DNA of 43,358 bases from an uncultured Anaerococcus sp. (GTDB taxonomy: Bacteria > Bacillota > Clostridia > Tissierellales > Peptoniphilaceae): the NCBI RefSeq assembly GCF_937934665.1, contig NZ_CALGYW010000042.1:1-43358 (forward strand), written 5' to 3'. Both the position numbers and the translations under genes were made by a program. Below the pieces are notes generated by a model. The model searched no databases, was not told the origin of the DNA, and saw only the letters and a program-made list of their open reading frames with translations. Below are positions 32,460 through 39,904 of this stretch, in pieces. The first letter of the stretch is position 1. Each line of letters starts with the position of its first letter.

Positions 32460-34513
32460 ATAAAAAACCAAGAAAAAATAGGCCCCTACTCTATTATTGG
32501 ATAGGAGCCATAGTAATATATTTCATATTTTCATATGTCTTTAGCCCTATTGCCGGTCAAGATGGGGCCAAAGAAGTATCCTACAGCCAATTTGTAGAGA
32601 TGATTGAAAATGACCAAATAACTGAAGTTAATAAAGACAACCTAAAATACACCTTCAAGGCCAAGGTTGAAGGAGAAGAAAAAACCTATCAAACAGGTCT
32701 TTGGGAAGATACTGACCTTACAGAAAGGCTTTTAAAAGCCCAAAAACGTAATGACAAGCTAGTTTTTGGTAAGGAAATAGAAACAAGGATGAATCCTTAC
32801 CTATCTCTATTTTTAACAAGTGTACTGCCATTTATCTTTCTAATAGGAATATTCTACTTTGCATCCAGGTCCCTATCAAAGACCATGGGAGGCAGAGGAG
32901 GATCTGACTTTATGAATTTTGGTAAATCCAATGCCAAAATCTATATGGAAAATGAGACAGGCAAGTCCTTTAAGGACGTAGCCGGCCAAGAAGAAGCCAA
33001 GGAAAGCTTAAACGAAATAGTAGACTTCCTCCACAACCCAGGCAAATATAAGGAAATCGGTGCGAGAGTACCAAAGGGAATCCTACTTGTAGGTCCTCCA
33101 GGAACAGGTAAGACCCTCCTTGCCCAAGCTGTCGCAGGCGAAGCCAAGGTACCATTTTTCTCAATATCAGGATCTGAATTTGTGGAAATGTTCGTAGGTA
33201 TGGGAGCTTCTAAGGTAAGGGACTTATTTAAGCAAGCCAAGGAAAAGGCCCCATGTATAGTCTTTATAGATGAGATCGACGCTATTGGTAAAAAACGTGA
33301 CGTATCAGGACATTCAGGTAATGACGAGCGTGAGCAAACCCTAAACCAATTACTTAACGAGATGGACGGTTTCGATGCAGCAGAAGGGGTAGTATTACTT
33401 GCAGCAACAAATAGGCCAGAAATCCTAGACCCAGCCCTAACCAGACCAGGTAGGTTTGATAGGCAAGTTCAAGTAGAACTACCTGACCTAAAGGGCCGTG
33501 AAGATATCTTAAAAGTTCACGCAAAAAGAATTAAAAAAGATAGTGAAATTGACTACGAAGAGATAGCAAAGAGAACTGCAGGTACATCAGGAGCTGACCT
33601 TGCAAATATTGTAAACGAAGGTGCTTTAAGGGCAGTAAGGGAAGGTAGAAACAAGCTTACCCAAGAAGACCTTGAAGAATCAATCGAAACAGTAATAGCT
33701 GGTATGCAAAAGAAAAATGCAGTAATCTCAGATGATCAAAAGAAAATCATAGCCTACCACGAAGTAGGCCATGCCCTAGTAGCAGCCATTCAAACCCACA
33801 AGACACCGGTAACAAAGATAACCATAGTCCCAAGAACAGGTGGTGCCCTAGGCTATACCATGACAGTCGATAAAGATGAAAAATATATCATGACCAAGCA
33901 AGAGCTAATCGACGAAATCGTGACCTTTGCAGGTGGTAGGGCAGCAGAAGAATTAATCTTTAATACCAAGACCACAGGGGCTTCAAATGATATAGAAAAG
34001 GCTACAGCCATGGCTAGAAACATGGTCACAATATACGGTATGGACGACGAATTTGATTTCATGCAATTAGAGCAAATCCAAGGTCGTTACCTAGGTGGTC
34101 AAAGATCCATGATAGTCTCAGACGGCACAGGCAATAAGATTGACCAAAAGGTTGTAAAAATCATAGCCGATGCCCACTTTAGAGCTGTAGAAATTCTAAA
34201 GGAAAATATCGATAAACTTCACGAAATCTCAGCCTACCTTCTAAAAGAAGAAACCATAACTGGAGAAGAGTTTATGGAAATTCTTGAAGGAAAGAAGGAT
34301 AAAGAAGTAAGTGAAGAAAAAATCGAAGATAATACCGATGTGGATGTAAAAAATCTAGAAAATTCAGAAGAAAATCAACCACAAGAAGAATCTGAAAAGT
34401 TAGTTAAAAATGAAAATAAAACTGAAAATAAAAATGATTCGGAAAATGAAGCTAGCGAAAATGTGGAAGATAAAGATAAAAAATTTATAGACTTATCAAA
34501 AGACGATGAGTAA
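32456..34513 (+). CDS. ftsH: ATP-dependent zinc metalloprotease FtsH
   Basis: A 685-residue membrane protease. Two transmembrane segments flank an extracytoplasmic domain (about 13-30 and 118-140). The AAA+ module has Walker A GPPGTGKT, Walker B IVFIDEIDAIG and the SRH region TNRPEILDPALTRPGRFDRQ. The zinc site is HEVGH, with a downstream acidic ligand. It degrades misfolded membrane proteins and regulatory proteins. The C-terminal tail after about residue 615 is acidic, Asn/Glu-rich and low-complexity, ending KKFIDLSKDDE; the FIDL motif recurs in ParA and ParB. Coupled to the MarR gene. Confidence 0.97.
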   Translation: MNKKPRKNRPLLYYWIGAIVIYFIFSYVFSPIAGQDGAKEVSYSQFVEMIENDQITEVNKDNLKYTFKAKVEGEEKTYQTGLWEDTDLTERLLKAQKRNDKLVFGKEIETRMNPYLSLFLTSVLPFIFLIGIFYFASRSLSKTMGGRGGSDFMNFGKSNAKIYMENETGKSFKDVAGQEEAKESLNEIVDFLHNPGKYKEIGARVPKGILLVGPPGTGKTLLAQAVAGEAKVPFFSISGSEFVEMFVGMGASKVRDLFKQAKEKAPCIVFIDEIDAIGKKRDVSGHSGNDEREQTLNQLLNEMDGFDAAEGVVLLAATNRPEILDPALTRPGRFDRQVQVELPDLKGREDILKVHAKRIKKDSEIDYEEIAKRTAGTSGADLANIVNEGALRAVREGRNKLTQEDLEESIETVIAGMQKKNAVISDDQKKIIAYHEVGHALVAAIQTHKTPVTKITIVPRTGGALGYTMTVDKDEKYIMTKQELIDEIVTFAGGRAAEELIFNTKTTGASNDIEKATAMARNMVTIYGMDDEFDFMQLEQIQGRYLGGQRSMIVSDGTGNKIDQKVVKIIADAHFRAVEILKENIDKLHEISAYLLKEETITGEEFMEILEGKKDKEVSEEKIEDNTDVDVKNLENSEENQPQEESEKLVKNENKTENKNDSENEASENVEDKDKKFIDLSKDDE

Positions 34514-34517
34514 AACC

Positions 34518-34543
34518 AAGCCAGCCTGAGGGGTGGCTTTTTT
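34518..34543 (+). terminator. Terminator after ftsH
   Basis: Stem AAGCCA/TGGCTT (34518-34523 with 34534-34539) with an interior pair of C-G and a following T-run to 34543. Confidence 0.7.
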
Positions 34544-34615
34544 GCTGACAATTTTAGGCGAAATATGAAAAAGGAATAAGAATAAATAAGAAAAATTAAA
34601 AAGATTAGGTATGAA

Positions 34616-34643
34616 AAAAGAGCTGGGATTGCCCAGCTCTTTT
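34616..34643. terminator. Bidirectional terminator before the DUF4177 gene end
   Basis: A perfect 12-bp stem (34616-34627 with 34632-34643) with a four-base loop and A/T-rich outer arms. It terminates the minus-strand DUF4177 gene and backs up the ftsH terminator. Confidence 0.88.
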
Positions 34644-34647
34644 AAAA

Positions 34648-34863
34648 TTATAAATTCACCTTAAAAATAATAGTGTATTTAATAAAAGAATATGCTGACC
34701 ATTTCTCATTTGTAACAGGGATTATCTGTACAAGCTCCCAACCTTCCCCCGCATTTTCATTTATAATCTCCTTACACCTCTCAAAAGTGTCAGTTTTACC
34801 TGCCTTAAGACCTCCATCTGGAACGACGTCGATAAATTCGTACTTAAACAGAAATGCCTCCAT
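34648..34863 (-). CDS. DUF4177 domain protein
   Basis: A 71-residue single-domain protein matching the DUF4177 pattern: KYEFIDVV near the start, then CKEIINENAGEGWELVQIIPV and a C-terminal YTIIFKVNL strand. Function unknown. The ATG at 34863 has no good upstream ribosome binding site. The GGAGG within its first codons is placed to serve a CTG codon at about residue 5, so the true N terminus is uncertain. The gene is monocistronic and near a palindromic repeat. Confidence 0.75.
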   Translation of the reverse strand: MEAFLFKYEFIDVVPDGGLKAGKTDTFERCKEIINENAGEGWELVQIIPVTNEKWSAYSFIKYTIIFKVNL

Positions 34864-34935
34864 ATGTATAATTCTATTAATTATATACCCAGTTCTATCT
34901 AAATAATAAGTATTAGTAGAATATCTTTGCCCAGG

Positions 34936-35016
34936 ATTTATAAGCGCAATTCTAAGAGAGAAGCCCTCAGATAGTTTACCCCGAGCGAAGTCGAGGGGAC
35001 GAGGAAGCTTATAAAT
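34936..35016. repeat. Palindromic REP-like repeat
   Basis: An 81-base element closed by the inverted repeat ATTTATAAGC/GCTTATAAAT (34936-34945 with 35007-35016) with an inner imperfect hairpin CCCCGAG...CGAGGGG (34979-34998). It is GC-richer than its surroundings and has no reading frame. It looks like an intergenic palindromic repeat that could be dispersed in the genome. The rest of the 230-base gap (34864-35093) holds only the lar terminator. Confidence 0.55.
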
Positions 35017-35061
35017 TAAAGAGAAGAATAAATAAGATATTAGTCAAAAATAGATATAAAA

Positions 35062-35088
35062 AACCAGGACCTCTTTTCAGTCCTGGTT
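35062..35088 (-). terminator. Terminator of the lar operon
   Basis: Stem AACCAGGAC/GTCCTGGTT (35062-35070 with 35080-35088) followed on the minus strand by a T-run into 35055. Confidence 0.88.
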
Positions 35089-35093
35089 AGGCA

Positions 35094-35531
35094 TTACTTT
35101 TCAATTTTTACCACCAAAGCCCTCATCAAATCGTAGGCTTCTTTTAAAGATATTCCTTCATTTTCTGCTAAATCTTTGGCGGATTCGTATTCTGGATAGG
35201 TGTAGGTTTTATCCTTATAACTAACTTGCTTTGCAAGGTAGTCCTTATTCTTATAGGAAATTTTGATGATTTTCCTATCTAAGATTGTCCTTTCTAGGTC
35301 AAATTTTCTGATTCCTATGGATGTGGTTTCGGTAAAGATTATATCTTCGATTTTCTCTTCGTCCTTTGCTTTATAAATTACAGACAATTTATAGGCTGGG
35401 CGGTTTTTTTTCATAAAAATTGGCGTGTAGTAGCAGTCAAGGGCTACTTCCATGATTTTTTCTAAAACGTGGCCTAAGATTTCTCCACTGGTATCGTCTA
35501 TATTTGTTTCAAGTAGTCTTATAGTTTTTTT
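35094..35531 (-). CDS. larC: LarC, C-terminal part in -1 frame (larC2)
   Basis: The reading frame holds the conserved C-terminal domain of LarC, beginning KTIRLLETNIDDTSGEIL and continuing YYTPIFMKKNRPAYKLSVI to a lysine-rich end. It opens only at 35531, directly after a TAA, inside the A9 run where the N-terminal part ends. Its first ATG (35453) lies well inside the conserved domain and lacks a ribosome binding site. The part must therefore be made by a -1 frameshift or slippage from larC1. LarC1 and LarC2 of Lactobacillus plantarum are joined in the same way by programmed frameshifting. LarC inserts nickel into the pincer cofactor. Confidence 0.85.
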   Translation of the reverse strand, partial: KKTIRLLETNIDDTSGEILGHVLEKIMEVALDCYYTPIFMKKNRPAYKLSVIYKAKDEEKIEDIIFTETTSIGIRKFDLERTILDRKIIKISYKNKDYLAKQVSYKDKTYTYPEYESAKDLAENEGISLKEAYDLMRALVVKIEK

Positions 35532-36421
35532 TTACCAGTTTCTATTTCCATTACCCTTAGGATATTTGTGGACTTTTCAAAGTCCTTATTACCTGCTCCA
35601 AGACCTACTTTTTTTATTTTAAAGCTTGTTGGAGCTTTTTTATAGAAGTATTTAACGATGGCCGCTCCTGTTGGTGTGATGTGCTCGCCTTCTTCTCCTA
35701 TAAAGTTTAGATTTATACGAGAATCTGCAAGGATGTTGGCCACAGCTGGCACTGGTATTGGCATTGGGCCGTGGGCACACATTTGATAGCCGTGGCCTTC
35801 ATAGAGGTCTGAGAAGTAGATATTTTCCACTCCAAGATCATCTAAGCATATGCAAGTGCCGACAATATCGATTATAGAATCGATAGCTCCAACTTCGTGG
35901 AAATGGACTTCACTCTTATCTATGCCGTGGGCCTTGGCTTCTGCATCGCCAATTATATCGAAAATGCCTAGGGCATTTTTCTTTATATTTTCATTAAGAT
36001 TTGAAGAATTGATTATTTCTGCAATTGAGTCTAGGTTTCTATGAACATGGCTATGACTGTGATCTTGGTCATGAGAATGGCTGTGGCCATCTTCATGGGT
36101 GTGTTCATGGCAATGTTCGTGATTATGTCCGTGGTCATTATGGTCATGGTCATGACAATGTTCATGAGAATGAGTATGGCCATCTTCATGCGCGTGGTCG
36201 TGGTTATGATTATGGTCGTGGTGGTGGCCTACTAGGATTACGTCAAAGTTATAGGCGTCTATGCCATTTTTCTTTACCCTTTCAAAAACTAGGTCGTAGC
36301 CAGTTAGGCCCAAGGACTTGATGTCGTCTAGGAGTTTTTCCTTACTAGCACCCAGGTCTAAAAGAGCCCCGATTGTCATATCTCCAGCGATCCCTGAATA
36401 CATTTCAAAATATAGGTCCAT
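35519..36421 (-). CDS. larC: LarC, N-terminal part (nickel insertion)
   Basis: A 300-residue part of the CTP-dependent nickel insertase for the pincer cofactor. It begins YFEMYSGIAGDMTIGALLDLGA and has VHFHEVGAIDSIIDIVGTCIC and GEEGEHITPTGAAIVKYF. A His-rich stretch (residues 66-127, about 29 His) probably holds nickel. It ends ETGKKKL at a stop just past nine consecutive A (35525-35533 on the plus strand as T), and the remaining LarC domain continues in the -1 frame. The ATG overlaps the larB stop by one base (TAATG). Full-length LarC would span 35094-36421. Confidence 0.93.
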   Translation of the reverse strand: MDLYFEMYSGIAGDMTIGALLDLGASKEKLLDDIKSLGLTGYDLVFERVKKNGIDAYNFDVILVGHHHDHNHNHDHAHEDGHTHSHEHCHDHDHNDHGHNHEHCHEHTHEDGHSHSHDQDHSHSHVHRNLDSIAEIINSSNLNENIKKNALGIFDIIGDAEAKAHGIDKSEVHFHEVGAIDSIIDIVGTCICLDDLGVENIYFSDLYEGHGYQMCAHGPMPIPVPAVANILADSRINLNFIGEEGEHITPTGAAIVKYFYKKAPTSFKIKKVGLGAGNKDFEKSTNILRVMEIETGKKKL

Positions 36422-37179
36422 TATTTGTTTCCTTTCGCAATTAGCCTATTTATTTGACAGGCTTGGTAGGCTGCACCGTAGCCGTTGTCTATATTAACTA
36501 CACTTACTCCTTCGGCACAGGAGTTTATCATTGATAAGAGGGCAGTAATGCCTCCAAGGTTGGCTCCGTAGCCGACTGAGGTTGGCACAGCAATGATTGG
36601 CTTATCAACAAGACCTGCAAGGACTGTTGCAAGGGCTGCCTCCATGCCTGCTATGGCTATTATTACATTGGCTTTTTTAATCTCTTCTGTCTTATCTAAG
36701 AGCCTGTGGACTCCGGCAACGCCCACGTCCCTGTAGGCTTTCACCTTTGCTCCTAGAAACCTTGCAGTAATTTCTGCTTCAAGGCTTACTGGCAAATCAG
36801 ATGTACCTGCGGATACTATGGCGATTTCGCCGATCTTATCGCTCTCTTTGGAGTAGTCAAGGCTAATAATTTGGGCAAGGTCTGAATACTTTACATCTGG
36901 TATGGCTTTTTTTACAATTTCGTATTGCTTACGGCTTGCCCTGGTTCCTATTACAGATTCGCGTCTGTCATAAAAGGCTTTAAAGATTTGGATTAGACTT
37001 TCATCATCCTTAGATGCACAGTAGATTGCCTCTGGAAAACCACGTCTGTCTTTTCTTGAAAAGTCAATTTTTGCGACATCTCCTACATCTTCATAACCCT
37101 TATCTTCTAGGATTTTAAGGGCGGCCTCTTCTGAAATTGTCCCCTCTTTTATTTGTTTGATTAAGGTTTTTTTATCCAT
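36421..37179 (-). CDS. larB: Nickel-pincer cofactor biosynthesis protein LarB
   Basis: A roughly 252-residue protein with a PurE-like C-terminal half: IAIVSAGTSDLPVSLEAEITA, GVAGVHRLLDK, VIIAIAGMEAALATVLAGL and VPTSVGYGANLGGITALLSM. LarB carboxylates and hydrolyses nicotinic acid adenine dinucleotide, the first step of pincer cofactor synthesis. The start is placed at ATG 37179, which overlaps the larE stop (TAATG); a GTG at 37191 is possible. It is coupled on both sides. Confidence 0.94.
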   Translation of the reverse strand: MDKKTLIKQIKEGTISEEAALKILEDKGYEDVGDVAKIDFSRKDRRGFPEAIYCASKDDESLIQIFKAFYDRRESVIGTRASRKQYEIVKKAIPDVKYSDLAQIISLDYSKESDKIGEIAIVSAGTSDLPVSLEAEITARFLGAKVKAYRDVGVAGVHRLLDKTEEIKKANVIIAIAGMEAALATVLAGLVDKPIIAVPTSVGYGANLGGITALLSMINSCAEGVSVVNIDNGYGAAYQACQINRLIAKGNK

Positions 37180-38012
37180 TATAGGACCCACTTTTTCTTT
37201 TCTTCTTCTGTTAGGCCCTCATCCATTGATCCTGACCTAAAACCCTCTAAATCTAGTGTGACATAAGAAAAACCAAGGTCCTTAAATTCTTTTGTTACTT
37301 GGTCTTTGATTTTCATAAATTTATCGAAATCATCAGCGACAAGTTCTATTCTTGCTATATTGGCGTGATCTCTTACCCTAAATTTGATAAAGTCAAGGTT
37401 CCTTATAAAGGCTTCGGCTTTTTCAAGTCTTTCTAGTTTCTCTGGGGTAATCTTTGTCCCATAGGGAAATCTTGTTAATAGACATGGGGCTGATGGCCTT
37501 TTGGCGACACTTACACCAAGGTCTGCCGCAAGAGTCCTTACCATTTCTTTAGAAAAGCCTGCCATATTTAAAGGACTTACCACTCCCAAATCTTTTAGGG
37601 CGGTTAGACCTGGCCTATAAACCTTGTGGTCATCGGTATTGGTTCCGTCTACCACATAACCATAGCCGAATTCTCCTTTTAAAGCTAGGGCTTGGTTAAA
37701 GAGGTGGCTCTTGCAGTGGTAGCACCTATCCTTAGAATTGTTTATGATGTGATCATCTACAAAGATATCCACATCCTTTATATATAACTTAACCTTAAAA
37801 TCTTCTGCTAATTTCTTGGCGTTTATTAGATCTTCTTCAGTACTTGATGGCGCCTTAAAGAACATAGCGACTACATCGTTTTCATCCTGCCTTAAGGAAG
37901 ATGCTATTTTTAAGATTAAAGCAGAATCTACTCCACCGGAAAAGGCTAAAACAATCTTTTCCTTAAGTAAATCTTCTATGATTTTGTAAAGTTTTTTGGT
38001 AGATTTTTCCAT
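37179..38012 (-). CDS. larE: Nickel-pincer cofactor sulfur transferase LarE
   Basis: A 277-residue PP-loop ATPase adding sulfur to the pincer precursor. The PP-loop SGGVDS is at 25-30. Cys177 lies in SAPCLLTRFPYG, the position of the sacrificial sulfur donor in L. plantarum LarE. Cys97 and Cys100 form RCYHCK. With Cys177 they make three conserved cysteines, as in LarE types that carry an Fe-S cluster and work catalytically (inference). AAAGGAG precedes the ATG. First gene of larE-larB-larC. No larA (lactate racemase) is present in the window, so the enzyme using the cofactor is elsewhere. Confidence 0.94.
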   Translation of the reverse strand: MEKSTKKLYKIIEDLLKEKIVLAFSGGVDSALILKIASSLRQDENDVVAMFFKAPSSTEEDLINAKKLAEDFKVKLYIKDVDIFVDDHIINNSKDRCYHCKSHLFNQALALKGEFGYGYVVDGTNTDDHKVYRPGLTALKDLGVVSPLNMAGFSKEMVRTLAADLGVSVAKRPSAPCLLTRFPYGTKITPEKLERLEKAEAFIRNLDFIKFRVRDHANIARIELVADDFDKFMKIKDQVTKEFKDLGFSYVTLDLEGFRSGSMDEGLTEEEKKKWVL

Positions 38013-38257
38013 AAAAACACTCCTTTTTCTAAAAATTGATAAAAAATAATTAAGCCATATAAAAATACAGCTTAATCTTTTTTATGTAAATAGCTCCGGG
38101 CTGGAGCTATACATAACAATGTAATCGAGTGTTAACGATAATTGTAATGCATATATATTGTACTGATAGTCCTACAAAAATGCAATCGTCTTAATTAAGT
38201 CTTGATTAGTTTTGGGTATAATATAAGAAAGCGAGAATTAATTTTAAAGGAGTGTTT
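38013..38257. promoter_or_regulatory. Structured intergenic region between larE and sppA
   Basis: This divergent gap holds several hairpins. The first is ATAGCTCC/GGAGCTAT (about 38091-38111), extended by TTATGTA-type outer pairs. The second, weaker, is the ACAAT...ATTGT repeat at about 38118-38147. The third is a stem of ATTAAGC/GCTTAAT type at 38050-38076, followed on the minus strand by a T-run just before larE. The last looks like an intrinsic terminator in the larE leader, so attenuation is possible. TATAAT at 38217-38222 probably serves sppA. I recognise no known riboswitch class. Confidence 0.45.
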
Positions 38258-39241
38258 ATGAAAAACAATGCAAAGAGATGGATAGCAGTAGGCCTTGCCC
38301 TGGTAATTCTACTTGCTTCTAGCCTAACTGGCTTTAAAAAAGAAAAAAAAGAAGAATTGAGCGCATCCTACATCAATAAACTTAGCAAACAAGCCCTAGT
38401 TGATGAAGAAGTCCTAAGGGGAACTAATGCTAAGGAAAAAATAAAGGTTGTTGACCTAAGTGGGGTTATCCAGTCAGGATCAAATAGTGATTTTGTAATA
38501 AAAGATTTGAAGGCAGCGGCAGAAGACCCAGCTGTTAGGGGAGTAATTTTATCAATAAATTCTCCAGGAGGCTCTGTTTATGTGTCAGAGCAAATTGCCA
38601 AAGAAATAAAAAATCTAAAGGAAAAAAATATCCCGGTTTATTCAGTTATGAAAGAAATGGCTGCATCAGGTGGCTACTATGTATCTGCTCCTACAGATAG
38701 AATTTACGCCTCAAATGAAACCCTAACAGGTTCAATTGGTGTAATCATGCAGATGTATTCCCTAGAAGGACTTTTTGATAAGTACGGAATCAAAGAGCAA
38801 AATATAACCTCTGGCAAGATGAAAGATGCAGGAAGTCAGGGAAGAGACTTATCAGCTGAAGAGAAAAAATACTTTGAGGACCTTGTAAATTCAGCCTATA
38901 AGAGATTTGTAAAAATAGTTGCTGATGGCAGGTCAATGAGCGAAAAAGACGTTATAAAAATCGCAGATGGTAGGGTATACGATGGGGCCCAAGCCCTTGA
39001 AAATGGTTTGGTTGATAAGATAGGTGACCTTGATAGCGCCATAGATGATATGACTGAAGAAAATAAGTTAACTGACCCCCTTGTTGTTTCCACTACAAGC
39101 CTAGGTCCATCCTTTATGTCATTTTTCCAAAAGGCCAAAGACTATAGACAGGGATCATCTGATCTTGCCATAATCAAGGAATTCATGGAAAAAAACACCC
39201 TAAGCCCTATGTACCTATATGGGGGAGCTTATGGAAAATAG
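38258..39241 (+). CDS. sppA: Signal peptide peptidase SppA (S49 family)
   Basis: A roughly 327-residue membrane-anchored serine protease. One N-terminal hydrophobic segment (about 7-25) anchors it outside the cytoplasm. The S49 core reads GVILSINSPGGSVYVSEQIA, KEMAASGGYYVSAPTDRIYA and ETLTGSIGVI (nucleophile Ser), with the general-base Lys expected in SGKMKDAGSQGRD. It clears leftover signal peptides. The ATG at 38258 follows AAAGGAG at spacing 5; the GTG six bases earlier overlaps that site. It overlaps the RDD gene. Confidence 0.94.
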   Translation: MKNNAKRWIAVGLALVILLASSLTGFKKEKKEELSASYINKLSKQALVDEEVLRGTNAKEKIKVVDLSGVIQSGSNSDFVIKDLKAAAEDPAVRGVILSINSPGGSVYVSEQIAKEIKNLKEKNIPVYSVMKEMAASGGYYVSAPTDRIYASNETLTGSIGVIMQMYSLEGLFDKYGIKEQNITSGKMKDAGSQGRDLSAEEKKYFEDLVNSAYKRFVKIVADGRSMSEKDVIKIADGRVYDGAQALENGLVDKIGDLDSAIDDMTEENKLTDPLVVSTTSLGPSFMSFFQKAKDYRQGSSDLAIIKEFMEKNTLSPMYLYGGAYGK

Positions 39242-39725
39242 AGAAGCTATACAAGAGAAAAAAGTTTTTAAAGAAAGAGACTATGCTCACGCCTACGCCT
39301 CCTTTGGCCAAAGGGCTCTAGCTTTTATAATCGATATGCTAGTAGTAGGAGCCTTAACTAATATAATAAGAGGGATTTTAAATCTTGATCCTAACCTAAG
39401 TTTTTATGGTTTTGCCATGACAGATATCCTAAGCTGGGTTGTAACCCTAGGCTATTTTACAATAGCAAGCCTAGTAAGTAAGGGCCAAAGCCTAGGAAAG
39501 ATTATTGTGGGTATAAGAGTGGTAAGCCTAAGTTCAGATAAGCTTGACCTAGGACAAATCCTAATTAGAGAAATAGCAGGTAGGTTTATCCAAAATACCC
39601 TCATGCTAATCTATATCCTTCCGATTTTCACCCCTAAAAACCAGGGTCTAATTGACTTTTTTGTTGATACAGTGGTGGTAAAAGAAGATGCCTTTAGGGA
39701 TCTTTATGGGATAGATTTTAGGTAA
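39231..39725 (+). CDS. RDD family membrane protein
   Basis: A roughly 164-residue protein with three hydrophobic segments. The RDD domain begins YASFGQRALAFIIDMLVVGA (R and D in the first helix) and continues SKGQSLGKIIVGIRVVS. Family members are poorly understood and have been proposed to move ions or small solutes. The ATG at 39231 lies inside the sppA end, after GGGGAG, so the two genes are coupled; an upstream ATG at 39219 is possible. Confidence 0.85.
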   Translation: MENREAIQEKKVFKERDYAHAYASFGQRALAFIIDMLVVGALTNIIRGILNLDPNLSFYGFAMTDILSWVVTLGYFTIASLVSKGQSLGKIIVGIRVVSLSSDKLDLGQILIREIAGRFIQNTLMLIYILPIFTPKNQGLIDFFVDTVVVKEDAFRDLYGIDFR

Positions 39726-39768
39726 ATTTACTTTTGGTAAAAATATCCTATTAAAAAAATGTTTTTAT

Positions 39769-39812
39769 AAAAAAGCATGAAGATAAGCTTTGAAGGCCTT
39801 TGTGCTTTTTTT
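39769..39812 (+). terminator. Terminator after the RDD gene
   Basis: AAAAAGCA (39769-39776) pairs with TGCTTTTT (39803-39810), and a T-run follows. The loop is long with a small inner AAGGCCTT. Confidence 0.55.
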
Positions 39813-39870
39813 ATCTAGATTTCACTCTAGACCCCACATAAGGTATGATAAGTATAGAATTTGAAAAAAT

Positions 39871-39888
39871 ACCACTACATCTAGTAGT
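39871..39888. promoter_or_regulatory. Candidate NrdR box before nrdA
   Basis: ACCACTACATCTAGTAGT resembles the NrdR box pattern (ACaCwAtATatwGtgT type), and it sits 17 bases before the reductase start. A second box at the usual spacing was not found, so this is tentative. Confidence 0.4.
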
Positions 39889-39904
39889 TAGGATGGAGAG
39901 ATAA

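Noticed and set aside
36025..36321. Plus-strand reading frames opposite the LarC His tract
   Set aside because: They mirror the repeated His codons of larC on the other strand; no ribosome binding site and no family features.
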